Source: Brachypodius melanocephalos (lineage: Eukaryota; Chordata; Aves; Passeriformes; Pycnonotidae). From it: a stretch of DNA of 64,000 nt. The stretch covers positions 3,755,523 through 3,819,522 of the forward strand of contig VZSR01000170.1 of NCBI GenBank assembly GCA_013398615.1. Reading direction: 5' to 3'. Of the stretch, positions 12,245-24,411 are shown in pieces. The notes under the pieces are model-generated. The model worked only from the letters and a program-made list of their open reading frames with translations, was not told the origin of the DNA and did not search any database. The position numbers were made by a program, and so were the translations under genes. Positions within the stretch are counted from its first letter, which is position 1; every line of letters begins with the position of its first letter.

Positions 12245-13168
12245 TGTGGGAAGAGATGGGATAGAGTAGAGCTGTGGGATGTGGGATCTGCCTGCAGAAG
12301 CACATGGCAGCACAAGGAAGCTTTTCTCTGCCTGACCTTGGGGGAGGAGGTGACACGGCAGACCCCTATGGGAGAGGAGCCTGCTGGAAGCTGACAGACC
12401 AAAATAGTCCTTTGTTGCAGCAGCCCTCTTGTTGGAGGGTAGAAATGAGCCAAGACACAGACTCCTTGTTTATCACNNNNNNNNNNNNNNNNNNNNNNNN
12501 NNNNNNNNNNNNNNNNNNNNNNNNNNNNNNNNNNNNNNNNNNNNNNNNNNNNNNNNNNNNNNNNNNNNNNNNNNNNNNNNNNNNNNNNNNNNNNNNNNNN
12601 NNNNNNNNNNNNNNNNNNNNNNNNNNNNNNNNNNNNNNNNNNNNNNNNNNNNNNNNNNNNNNNNNNNNNNNNNNNNNNNNNNNNNNNNNNNNNNNNNNNN
12701 NNNNNNNNNNNNNNNNNNNNNNNNNNNNNNNNNNNNNNNNNNNNNNNNNNNNNNNNNNNNNNNNNNNNNNNNNNNNNNNNNNNAATCCTTCTTCTTCATG
12801 ATGCTTTCCTTTCTCCTTCCCCAAGGCTCCTCCTCCTTCATGATTCCCTTCTCACCAGCTAACCCACTCCCTTTTATCACAGTTCTCTTTACTGGAAGCT
12901 GTGATTCCTCAGGGGTGAGGCTGTATTGGGTAATTTACACAGCTCTTACTTATCAGGGGTGAGGTCACCTGTATTCCCTTCCCCTACACATGATCACCCC
13001 GTAGAAGGACAATTAGAAAGTGTGTTGCTGACGTGGAATAGGGTCACATAGTGAGAATTACCATGTAAGGAAATACTGTGCCTTCAAAAATGTATAAAAC
13101 CAGCTTGTTTCTTTGAATAAAGGATCCAGATTCCGTGCTGGTCTGGGTCTGTGCCTTGGTCATTCACA
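12245..13168 (+). mobile_element. Solo LTR of an ERVK-type endogenous retrovirus, nested in a CR1 and interrupted by an assembly gap
   Basis: The block starts TGTGGG and ends TTCACA, and is bounded on both sides by ATGGGG (12239-12244 and 13169-13174); 6-bp duplications are typical of ERVK-class elements. Near its 3' end lie a TATA box (TGTATAAAACC, about 13091-13101) and an AATAAA signal (about 13119-13124), followed by a short GT-rich stretch, in the order expected for U3-R-U5. The flanks join into CR1 sequence (CAGGGATGGGG then TATCCTCAGC), so the LTR was inserted into an older CR1. The 307-bp N run at 12477-12783 lies inside U3, so the true length is unknown. No retroviral genes are visible beside it. 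Confidence 0.75.
12477..12783. other. Assembly gap (307 N)
   Basis: A run of N. The right edge (12784-12850) contains two similar pyrimidine-rich units sharing CTTCATGAT about 42 bp apart, so the missing part may be a tandem array within the U3 of the surrounding LTR. Confidence 0.99.
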
Positions 13169-13174
13169 ATGGGG
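13169..13174. repeat. Target-site duplication, right copy (ERVK-type LTR)
   Basis: ATGGGG follows the CA end of the LTR and matches 12239-12244; CR1 sequence resumes from here. Confidence 0.75.
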
Positions 13175-13325
13175 TATCCTCAGCTTCTCTGGGCAACCTG
13201 TGCCAGGGCCTCACCACCCTCACAGGGAATGATTTCTAATATCTATTCTAAACCTACCCTCTTTCAGCTGGAAGCCATTCCTCCTTGTCCTATCAATAAT
13301 CTCTTTGTAAGGAAATCCTGTAGTT
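13169..13325 (-). mobile_element. CR1 LINE fragment, right part split by an LTR
   Basis: CAGCTTCTCTGGGCAACCTG, then CTCACCACCCTCACAGGGAA, TCTAATATCTATTCTAAACC and CTCCTTGTCCTATCAATAAT match reversed CR1. It lacks the CR1 3' tail at its low end, unusual for a CR1, because the LTR at 12245-13168 intervenes. Confidence 0.85.
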
Positions 13326-14181
13326 GTTTACAAGAACAAACACTGAGTACCAAGGACAGCAGAATGATGCTCAAGGTTTTGGCAGGAAGACAAAAAAAAA
13401 CCTGCAGACTGAAATGCAGGACTCTGAGCGTTACCAATTATTAGAAATAAACTTAATGAGAATCAGAAAGAAATTATGAAAGATAAGATTTTCTGGACTA
13501 GAACTTCTAAACATAAATTGTTGTCTTAGAAAAAAAGCATATTGAACATGGCATATTATAATAGATAGGAAAACCAACTCAAGTAGAGTCACAATCAATT
13601 TTTGTAATAACAGATATATAAATCAAAAAGCAGCAGTATCATGATACTCATCAAACCTGTATTTTGTTAATGAAGAGTAAAAGATTTCTGCAAAAACAGG
13701 CTGTTAATGTAAAATCTGGAAGTCTGCCCAGATTTCAGATAGCTGCTTCTGGAATCATGGCTCCTGGTCTGCTGCTAGCATTGCCAAAAATGCAAGAATA
13801 TGAACTGTGTAGAAAATAAAAGCAAAGAATTTTCTTTTTTTTTTAATGAACAAAATTTTTTAGAAATGGATTTGAATGGCAAGCAAAAATTTCAAAGTAT
13901 TTTTAGAACCCCATGAGCAATACAAACACAGTTAAGAGGAAAGAAAAAAATTACCATTCCAAAAAGGGTCTACAACTTCTAAATTCTGCCTCTGTAAGTT
14001 CCTCTTAAGTCTGAATACTCAGTTATTCAATTTAAAATACCTCAAATTATATGTTTCAAATGAAACACAATGTCTATCGCTGTCTTTTAATTTCTTATTT
14101 TATTACTTCAAAAGCGTCATTGTAACTGAAGCTGTTTTCGCATGCTCTTCCTGTTATCCTTGGAACATATATATTTGGAAT

Positions 14182-14345
14182 GGAATCATAAAATAGTTTG
14201 GGTTGACAAAGACTTTAAGGACCACCTTATCCCAACCTCTTTGCCATGAGCAGGGTCACCTTTCATTTGATCAGTTTGAACCTGGCCTTGAATGTGTCCA
14301 GGAATGGGACATCCACAACATCAACAGGTGCCTTAGCAGAACAGG
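14182..14345 (-). mobile_element. CR1 LINE, 3' fragment
   Basis: GGAATCATAAAATAGTTTGG, GACTTTAAGGACCACCTTAT and CCTGGCCTTGAATGTGTCCA are the CR1 tail in reverse; the 5'-ward part ends near 14345. Confidence 0.8.
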
Positions 14346-17300
14346 AACAATATTATGTGCTTGTCTCAACTATCCAATCACAATTTCTTTACGGATATAA
14401 TTCCTCAACTGTAGACTAAAGATTTCAAAATAATATTCCTCAAATATTGTTGAGTATGAGCTGACTGTCAAGGAGCCACACTTTGTTAATTGATATAATG
14501 TCACCCACACTGAAATGCATTTGTTCCCTGAATGTAAATAGGGGGAAAACATGGAAGGCAAATCAGATATTTTTAAGGGTTTATATGAATATTCATTCTC
14601 TGTTCATACAAACGAGTGTTGCAACAGCTTGGACCTGTTTTTGCCTCAGTCCTGGTCATTATACTTTGTCCCAGGCACTTCTTACCTGCCCTCAGGTTTC
14701 ATATTGCAGCCACTAGCTTCCTCTGGAAGAAGAGACAGGTCTGTATCTCTGGCATCCCTCTTTTTGAGGACTTTAAGCCTGTAGTTTCCTCTTCAAGACA
14801 CCAGGATTTGAAATTCATGGAGAGAAAACTGCCCATTCTTTCCATTCTTTACTACAGGTGATGACTCTGTTGGCATACTGTCCTGATCCTCTCAGTTCAG
14901 CCTGTCTCCCTACTGTTATCCTTCTCCTTTTCTCCAGCCTCCTAAAATAACCCAGCTTTCACAACTGCCCCCATGAACTGAGCCTTCTTTTTTTATTTCT
15001 TTTTTTCCCTGAGCTGTGTTTACCTCTCCAGGGAGCTGAATTAATTATCCCCCACAGAGACAGGAGCGCAGAAATACAACACTGACAGCACCTCTATGTT
15101 CACTTTGGAGCTCCATTTCTTTTATACAGTCTATTGGAGCTTGGTATAAAAGACTTCACGGTTTTAGAGCTTCCAGTAAATTACATTTGTCACAAACATG
15201 GGCTTCTGGGTGGGTTCTCAAAGGCCACCCATTTCTTTCCAGACTTTGTTCTCACTATATCCCCCAGTCCCACTGGGTATGGGGCTGCCTCTCTGTGGGG
15301 GCTGATAACTTTCCCAGGTACATTGCACCTTTTCCACCATCCAGACAGGGAAAAACCACTCCAGCCAAATTTCTCCACAGTGGCAGCACCTGAAAGACTG
15401 ATGCTGGACGTGCTCAGGGGAAGAGACAGGAATATCAGAGTCCCAAAATTTTGGCAGCACTCACTCCTTCCCCAGAGTTTCAGGATTAGCACACAGAACA
15501 CTGCAATGATTTACTTCTTCTCTCTCATACACATATTTGTCTGCTTTTATTTGAGAATGAAATGTTTTATATAAGTCTGGAGAAATTGTTGGCGTTTTTT
15601 AAAATATTTGCAGTAGTACTTCTGAAGCATCCCTATCATCTGACAAAAAAGGGGAATTTAATGCAAACCCATATCTCCATCGCTTTCCCAATGCTGCCGC
15701 CTCCTCTACAGAAATTGTTTTACTGACTGATTTTTTTTTTAAATTAATTTGGTATTCATGAAAGAGCTCAGGTTGATAGACTAGAATGCGATGGCCAGAT
15801 TTCTGCACAGAACTCAGGTAAGCAAAACTATCTCAGTTTTAAAAAGGGTAGGATTTTAGTTCTAATCCACAGGGAAACGTTTCACCCCTGTGCACAACAT
15901 GACACAAGGCAGTGTTCCCACTTCTCCCCAGATTCATTTTAAAGCTTGTTGCCTGGATGGGGTGCTGCAAGATAGCAGGATCCCTGTCTGGTGGCTTTGG
16001 GAGGCAGCTTAATGAGAGACAGTGGCCAATAACATGGTCAAACAGTGATTTAAATAGCTGATCCAACATTAAAAACCTGATTTATCTATTGCCTGAGAGA
16101 CTGAATCTCCTCTTACATCAGTTTGGTTAGAAAGAAAGGAAATGGTTGTATTTTAAGAACAATGTTGAAAAATATGGAATGGATGAAATACAAACTAAAA
16201 AACTTTTTAATTTTGAGAGTGAAGAATATCCAAAGTCTTCAAGCAGTGGTTACACCCTCCAAAGCACTTCAAAGTTTGCAGCAGCCTTTTTACCTACCCA
16301 AGGGCTATGTTCACATGATCTGGTATGCACAGTCACTTTGATATGAGTAAACACAGGTGCAGATTTGCATCAATTAAAAAAAAATCTGTTTAATGTTTTT
16401 CCAACAGCTCCTTTTTATTATCTTTTCCTTTTTTATCTTTGTTCCAAGACCAAAATAACAAGCCTTCATTCCACGCACAGTTGTAGTGTTTGGAAAACTA
16501 AGGTATGATACCTTAGCAAAAAGATGTTTCATTCTTAAGGAAAAGAGAGTCCGTGTTATTTTGTGTCATTTATATTGGAGAAAAAGAGAGTGTGAAGTAC
16601 TATAGGTCTGCAACAAAGAGCTTGAAAGAACCTCTCAATTCTCATTCCCTGCTTTACAGATCATTGTTAAAAGTGCTAATTTCAATTATCTAAATGTTTT
16701 TCTGCCTTGTACGTCACTTGCAGTAAAATTACCAGGGCCAGATTTATTGGAGTGCACCCTTTGACGTGTGCAATTCCAGCCTCAGCTTTACAACTGCTTC
16801 GTGTTGCTGGAGCGGTGCCCTGAGCTTTTTAATGATTCTGGCTTATTGCCTTTTCCCCACACATTCTATATCAATTTATTATCCCATGGTGGGTAGCTGT
16901 GTGCTTGTTGCAATTTACTTTAGAAACAATATTAAAAAAGAAGTCAGCGTGCATTAAATAATGCCTCATTGATTGTCTTGAACTTGCAGCGCAGGAGTGC
17001 AGCTCTGCATCACTAGCCCTAAAGAATACACACATAATATAAAATATTATTATTACTATACATAAAAGAGAAAGCCAAACTAAAGCCCTACAAGCCAAAC
17101 ATAAATGCATCTCGAACAACATCTTGAAAAATCGTGAGAAAACCCAACACAATGTACTGCACCAGGCTGTGGCTTGGATGCAGGCACATTCATAACATGA
17201 AGGAATTACAATTTCTCCACGAGAGCAGCTTTCAGATGAGTTCTGTTCTTATGGCAAATACACAAACTCCTCACCAGCAAGGCAGGACAGGGACACAGTC

Positions 17301-20300
17301 ACAGGCTGCTGCTCCTTGCTCCCTCCACCCAGAGAAATTTTTGGATTTCAGATCCAAATTCAATATTCAAGACCAGGGCTTTGGTGCAGGCATCCATCAC
17401 CAAGAGCCAGACAGCGACCAAACTCAAATTTGTAGGACTAGAGAGTTTCTGATACTTGAGTAAACTGGTTCTTCTCTAAAGCAGGAAGAACATGCATGTT
17501 TGGGTGACCACCTAGCCTTTTGACTAACACATAATGACTTCATTTCTAAAAACTCCTGGTGAGTGCAGAGATGAGCTATTTTATTACCCACATGTGCCTG
17601 CTTTAGATAAAGGCTTTGTGCCTCCATTTCGGAAAGGTTTTTGAAAACAGTTTTTGTTTAAAATATGGGTAAAGGAATAAAAATGGGCCAAGATGGATTC
17701 AGCACAAGAAAGAATTATTACCATGAGCTACAACCTGAAGCATTTTAGCAGACACATGCCACTAAATAAATATGACAGGGGTGCAGCACTCTATGCTGCC
17801 TTCTAAGCCAGCCTGCTTTTCATCATCCAGATGCCTCTGTATGATCTAAAGTAGGGCTGCATGAGACTTGCAGTCAAATGCAATGCTGTCAGAAAGGTAT
17901 GATCAATCATCTCTGCCAACCTGACAGTACAGGATCTCATTTATTCTGCCTCTGACTCCTATATTTATTACAAAATCAAAGGTAGGGCTTAGCATTAGTA
18001 CAAAGCACTGGAGTTTTGTTCAATAGTGAGCTGTTGCATGTGGAACAAGCATCAAATCCCCTGATGTTTAATGATTCATTTTAAACATATCTGGTACATG
18101 AATTAGCAAACAGAGATGGGAAATACTAACAGCAGCCAAAAGTAATTTATGAATATTGAATTGCACTGTACAGTAAATGTAGAGAAAATACAGTGAGAAT
18201 TCCCTTATTCCCTTAAAAGCATCTTTGTCTGCCCCAGCTTTCAAGCAGAACACCTGAGGGAGCTGTCCTGAATCTAATGCTCAAAAACAAAGGAAAGAAA
18301 AATGAAAAAGAGAAAAAAAAAAAAAAAAAAAGGGAAAAAATAACAACAACAACAAAAATAACAATAAAAACAAACTCAGGAAACCTGAAATGTCCCTCTA
18401 GAACAATGTAACAGATTTTTTTTTTTTTAATGAAGCAATTGGTAATTGAAAATATGCAAGTAATTAACTATACATACTGGCTAATCATAAAATTCACTGC
18501 TGTGCATGTAGTCTTTCAGCTTGTCCAAGTCTCTCACTATCCCCACAGAGTTTTCACAACTCCAAGTGGGGTTTACCATGTGCCCAAATTTTCTAATGCC
18601 AAGTTGGCCAAGTCAGGGCCTCTAATCAGGTGTTAGTGCAAGGATTCTATTAAAACACCACTTCCCTTATACCTGACAGGAGCTGAGTATTTGCTGTGAT
18701 AAACTTTAGCATCCTCCAGCTACAATCTGCAAACAAAACAAAACTATATGAGCCTGTGAGGAGGGAGCTGCTTGGAACTGCTTAGGAGCTTTATGTGACC
18801 CCAATTTATGACTGTGTCACTTTTTAAAAGTACTGTTACAGCCTAGAAAACTACTTTTCTATGACATGACAGTTTTCAGGTGAGGAAAAATAGGAGGTTT
18901 AAACAAATGACAAGCAGATGGGCAAGAATAGCACCCGGCTTAAAATTAAATACAGATGTTTCAAAGAGCTGGCTTGCAGAAGAGACACTGAATAGAAAAT
19001 GCTCTCAGTGAAAATGTATTTGTAGCCTTCAGTCAGGGTGAGTGCAGAAGAAAGCACTGGGGAAATCATCTGCCTAGGAGGTCATGTTTATGCCTCTCAG
19101 ACTTTTCTTATTTTCTCCCAGAAATTTTGCCAAATGTGGAAGGATGCACACATACATAAAGTCTAAAACATCTCAGGCTTTGCCCTCATTGTGTCCTGGG
19201 CTGTGTCATAAGCCCTTCTGAAAGCCTCCATCCAGTTTAAGCCAGAGATTCTGCCTTGATGTTTTTGAATAGCTTGATAGTAGATAGCGTGAAAGCTCAA
19301 GTTTTGAACAAGTCATCCATCTGCACCACACTGACTGCTATGCTATGCATATTCATTGATGAGCATCGTTAGAAATCAGCCGGAAGTCATAATTAAGAGA
19401 AGCCAGCACTGCCATCAGCAAATCATACACGTACCTTAGACCGAATTCGCTGTAATCACTGAGTGGCAAAGAGATATTGTCAGCTGAAACTGCATCGAGT
19501 GGCTTTCTTCAGGCAGAGCCAAAGGCACAGAGTAAAATTAGAAGGTCCCATAACATTTAACTTCTCATAACTAACAGGGAGGGGGGGAGAATAAAAATCA
19601 CACACACGCACGCAAAAAAACACATCAAAAAAAACAGCACCATAATTCCTATCTGACGGTTTTACAAACCATTTAAGTACAAATGAGAGAGGTGATTGCA
19701 AAAGCCAGCTACTTTTTAAAACCCAGGGCTCCAACTTGCCTTGAACAGAACAAGGTCTGGGCTCAGCAAAGAGCCTGTCTAGAGCTGAGGTCACCTGCTG
19801 ACATCCAGCTGTGGGGGCTGAGCTGCACCACAAAGGAAGGGATGGCATTTCCCTCTCAAAGGAGATGTAGGTGAATTCCTGGATCTGAAAAAGGCCACTA
19901 GAAAAGCTTAGCAGTGGGAACATTTTGTAGCCTGAGTTGGGAGCAGAGAATGAGCTACAGGATCATAAACCTGAGTGTAGCCACAGCATTTTTATAACTA
20001 TGTTGGATCATCACCAATATCATATTTAGAAAATGTCAAAGCTTTGATATACATCACAACACCATAGACATTCCTGTTACAGGGAATATGAAGAGGATCC
20101 AAACTCTCTCTTGATAAAGTTAATCTTTTGTTGAAACAGGTGTTTTATCCATTTAGATCTTTGCACTTCAAGGAAAAAACATTTCAAAAATTTCTTTGAA
20201 TAAAAAAGAAAGAAGAAAGCAGATGTAAACAGAAATGGTGTCAATTGTTGACATGTTCCCCAAGAGTTCCTTGGCAAAAATAGGATGGAAAACAAATTAA

Positions 20301-22159
20301 ACACAGACTAACAAGAAAGAAAATTCTACAGGCTTCTGAAGGCAACCAAAAAACTCCATCAGTTTGCCAAGTCTCAACAAATCCCCAGAGTTGTTTAAGG
20401 TGTGGAAGATCTCCTCAGTTACACCAGATGCCACTAGAGAGGAATGGTTCAAAGAATGCAGGGGGATGTTCGAGGAGCAAAAGGAAAAAACACAAGTGGT
20501 GTTTTCTACAGAAAAGACACAGGGATATCTCAATCTGCCATCTCCCTCTGACAGTACCAGCCTTCCATGAGACTTCCCCTGCCAGGGGGACAGCCAGGCT
20601 AAAAGGGACTCCACGGCACCTTAGGCAGGACACAAACTGGCATGGGCACAAGGATATATATTTAGGATGGCTGTTCTGCAGAAGAGTCTCCATCCTTAGG
20701 CAGCTGCCCTATAACCAAATAGGGGATATCACACATAGTCCTGCCCTTCTCCCTGGCCACTCCTTTCTGGGTCCAAATGCCAGGCTTTGTACTTTGCATC
20801 CTTTGCAGGCATAAATACAATTTTTGTATTTGGATTTCAGCATGTTTGTTACCTGCTCCATGCTCTGCTGTCCAAGCTATCTGTGGTCTGCTGGGCATTA
20901 AACACAATATTTGATAGGTACATTGAAAAAATGAAATATCTCCATTTCTCAAAGACTTTTGCTAATTAAAATCTGTTTGGATCCTGATAGATGGCTAATT
21001 CTTAAGCCAGAAATTCTGGAGGCACTGAACATAATGGGAAATCCTCTTTAACTTGTTACATCAACACAATTAAGCATCTTGTGGATACAGGTAACTACTA
21101 CTTTCTTCTGTAGAAAAATATTTGAAAACCATTCTTAAATTGAAGCCTGATTTTCCTGTGAAAATCAAAAAAGCAGGAGCACACACATTCAGATAAAGAG
21201 TTTGATTTATAAACATATATTAAAAGGCCCATGAATCTTTGGCAAGCAAAGTTTTTCAGTTTGTTTTTCATTCAGATTTAAAAATACGGAAGATATAGTG
21301 TGGTCAAAAGAATACTCTATTGCAATTTGAACTGAAAATAAATAATTCTTATGGGGCAATTGTGGTGCTCCAGATTAGGAGATGCAAAGGCATGTCAGCC
21401 CCTTCAGAGGCTTCAGGTGCTGAAAGGTTTCTCTGTGTTATACTAAACCTGAGCAGTATTTGCTGCTCACATAAGATGAGCATTCATTCCTCTTGCCTTC
21501 AGTGACACTTTTACCAACACCCCAGAAAAGCAACAAATCCAAAGAAGAAATAAAACAGCAACAACCACCTAAACAAAAGGAAAGATATCTTTTGGCACAT
21601 CCAGTTGATATAAAAGTGCAAAAGGCAAGAAAAAGAAGCACTGAAATTCTCCACAGAATTAGTCTCGTTGGCCTGACCACCTCAAGCCCTAATAAGAAAA
21701 AGTAAATATAAGGCCTATCCATTATTCTAGAAGAATTTCCTCTATGACTCAAAAAAGAAATACTTAACAATCTTATAAGAAAACTTGATGTTTTAAGAGA
21801 AAATGGTTTTCTTCAATTTCTGAAAATATGCCTCACTTTCAAGTGTAATAAACATCCTTAATGCTGACTTTCATAATACAGTGGAAAACCAATTACATTA
21901 TTTTGTACTGTACTTGCATCTGCTAAAGAAACTAAACCTGAAATCAAAATCCCTGTGCACCTTCAAAAACCCCAATTTTTATTTTGCATGTAATTTCTTT
22001 TCCTTCCTAAAATGTACAACTTTACAATCACCAAGTCCTAGGATTTCCCTTTGGGATAAATTAACCCTTTACATGAACTAAACCTAGTAAGAATACGTTC
22101 AGTGAATCAGAAACACTTCTAAACCTTAAAGATCATGATGAGAAAACAAAGCAACATTC
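14346..22159. other. Downstream of SLC7A11: distal 3' UTR or intergenic
   Basis: No coding homology and no clear element apart from the A-rich tract at 18288-18375. Part of this could be distal 3' UTR if the bird transcript is as long as the mammalian one. Two stretches (16690-16990 and 19250-19480) look unique and less AT-biased and might be conserved non-coding elements. Confidence 0.45.
18288..18375 (+). repeat. A-rich low-complexity tract
   Basis: Purine/A-rich run passing into AAC, AAT and ACAA repeats (about 18340-18370). Simple sequence. Confidence 0.9.
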
Positions 22160-24343
22160 AGTTTTATTTATGGAGCCCATTTATTTCTACAAGTTAACAC
22201 TGCCTACAATTGAACTTTCAAGTAAAGTGGCACAACAGGAGGGAATACATGGGAGCGAACAAAGTCAGAGTGAAAAAGTTGCACCCACTGTCGCTCTGGA
22301 AGTGGTTTTGCTCTGGATCCCATGCAGTTTGCATCCATCAGGGGAGGAGTGGGTTGGGTGCACTCCTGCAGGGTGCCAGTCAGTTTATTTCTGCCAGAGA
22401 GAAGTAGAGTTTGTGTGCTTGGAAGACGCTCCGTGACGACAGAGGCCAAACCGCGAGGAACGGGGATGGCAGGAGATGGCCACAAAGGCAGAATTGTGAC
22501 CCAAATGTAAAGTACTAAATAAACACACCCACTGTCAACACACAAAAAAAACCCCCAAACAAACAAACAAAACTCTCTCAAAATTTTTTTGCCTAAAAAA
22601 AAAAATTAAAATAACACTAAATTACAGTAAACAGAAAACATTTAAAGAAAAACACTGCTTGCAAAACGCTTTCTTGTCTTAAATTACTGCTCTTCTCCAT
22701 AAGCGGTTACTTGCATTTCCCTACTTTTGTGAAATTCCACCACAGAGATACAAAATTTTAAAAAAATGCATACACTTAAGACACATTACTATACCTTTAA
22801 AACCTTTAAAGCAGTAAATATTCTGGATATGTACAACATATATACAATACACAGTCTCCCTTTGCTGTAGTGGTCTGGCTACTAGTTGTGCTTTTCTCCC
22901 AAATTAGGAAGTTAAATGTTGCTTAGTTCCATAAGAATTTTCATGGAACATGACTTGCTGAAAGCAGACAGCTCAAATAGTAGTGCATTCAATAGTTAGG
23001 TGTTATATTCTTAACAGAGTGATAATAAACCTTAACCTTAAGGTTAGGTAGTCATTAAGAATATAAAACTCAGTTTCTAAGTATAAAAAAAACTTTTTTA
23101 GTTTTACAATTATCTTTTAAAAACAGCAAAATTTCAGCTCATATTTGAGGCAGAGCTCAGCTCAAAAATAGTTCTGGAGATCAATTTCATTTTATTTTAT
23201 CAGTTTTGAAGGCCTTTCTCTGTTTCTGCTGAGATAAAACCCATGAGAAGACAGGAAAAGCACATGTTCCTCAGTGTTCCAAAACCCTGTTAACTGGAGT
23301 GTACTTGAATGAAAAGCCCACAGATCAGGCACACATCCTACCCAAATCAGCCAATCTGCTGTAGCCTGCCTTATAACTTATTCATAAAAAAATATTGCAT
23401 TTATTGTCATGTCTTTACCATGTTCCCACCAGCTGACATCTATTTCTGCCCACCAACACTGATACAAAACCTTAAAATCAGCATTGCCTGACTGATAACT
23501 GCAGGACCATACGCTTCCAGATAGGAAATATTCATAGCAATGGAGGTGACATTCAAATATTTTGACTCATTTGAAGGTCACTGCTCAACTTGCTGGATAT
23601 CGTGTGAGTAGGTGCACAAACACTGGTAAAACCAGTGACCAATTCCAGCCTAGTAAAAAAATATGACATGCATAAAATTACTGCTAAAATTCCCCTGCTA
23701 AAAATCTTTCTGCCCCACTGGCAGAAATATGAAGTCTCAAAAGATGTTTCTGTTGGCTGTGCTGTGAGAACTCTGGGATGAAGAAAGCTTGAGTTTGCCA
23801 TCACAAAGGTCTGGGAGTGGTGCTTCTGCATCAGTGTGCTGAGGCTTCCAGAGACTCGAAAGAAGTCAAATCAGGCTGCCAAACAGAGTGATGGCAAGAA
23901 TGTAGTATGTGAAACTCAGCAGCTGTATCTCACCCTTGCCCTGGTGAGAGTTGAGATCTCCAGGGTCAGAAAGCAAGAGACATTCTTCACAGTACACCCA
24001 GCTATCACACATCATTTAAACCTATCTTCAGTGGCAAGGCAAACAAAATCGCTGCCTGATGAACTTACAGCTTGTTAAAATAAGACACTGTGCCAAGAGA
24101 AACAGCAAAGAGTTCCCTCATGGCACAAGTGCTTGCTTTCTACCTATAGACCAACCAGGTTAAAAAAAAAAAAAAATTGCAACAGCATCATAAAAGACAG
24201 TTCTGGTAAGCGACTTGTTCGGTATCCATCACGACTGTGACTCGTTCCTCCAGTTTGCAGCATGTTGGGAAGGGGGAAAAGCCGCCCCACTCTTTTTCTT
24301 TCAGGTAGAAATGAAACACCAAGCCAAAAGCTGTATGTGATGA
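22160..24343 (-). other. SLC7A11: SLC7A11 3' UTR, proximal part (distal end not fixed)
   Basis: Sequence immediately after the stop codon must be 3' UTR, and the mammalian transcript has a very long one (several kb). On the minus strand, AATAAA-type hexamers fall at 23400-23405, 23191-23196, 22384-22389 and 22164-22169, so several cleavage sites are possible. I cannot choose between them from sequence alone, and the UTR may extend below 22160. The stretch is AT-rich, without recognised repeats or coding frames. The start is certain; the end is an arbitrary limit at the last hexamer listed. Confidence 0.4.
22540..22615 (+). repeat. A-rich tract with AAAC repeats
   Basis: A run of A followed by CCCCC and AAACAAACAAAC, then a second A run near 22597-22606. 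It lies in the presumed SLC7A11 3' UTR, where the transcript strand reads T/G-rich. Confidence 0.8.
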
Positions 24344-24411
24344 TCATGATTTCTGATCTTCCTCTGCTGGGATGACTTCCAAGAGGATTTGCAATGCTGT
24401 GGTTATCCTGC
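24344..24411 (-). CDS. SLC7A11: SLC7A11 terminal coding exon with stop codon
   Basis: The acceptor is ATCTTTGCAG. Two bases complete the glycine codon, then 21 codons follow up to TGA at 24344-24346. The encoded tail, RITTALQILLEVIP followed by AEEDQKS, aligns with human KITRTLQIILEVVP followed by EEDKL. This is the cytoplasmic C-terminus, predicted to be amphipathic and then acidic. The last residues diverge and the tail is about two residues longer than in human. The exon is too short to appear as a stand-alone frame; phase, acceptor and homology identify it. It lies 4.8 kb from the previous exon. The 3' UTR starts at 24343. Confidence 0.92.

Noticed and set aside
12274..12962. Long frames crossing the first N run
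   Set aside because: Their length is an artefact of unknown bases; the surrounding sequence is LTR.
22204..22581. 125-codon minus-strand frame in the presumed 3' UTR
   Set aside because: Starts in an A/T-rich simple repeat and shows no domain; probably chance.
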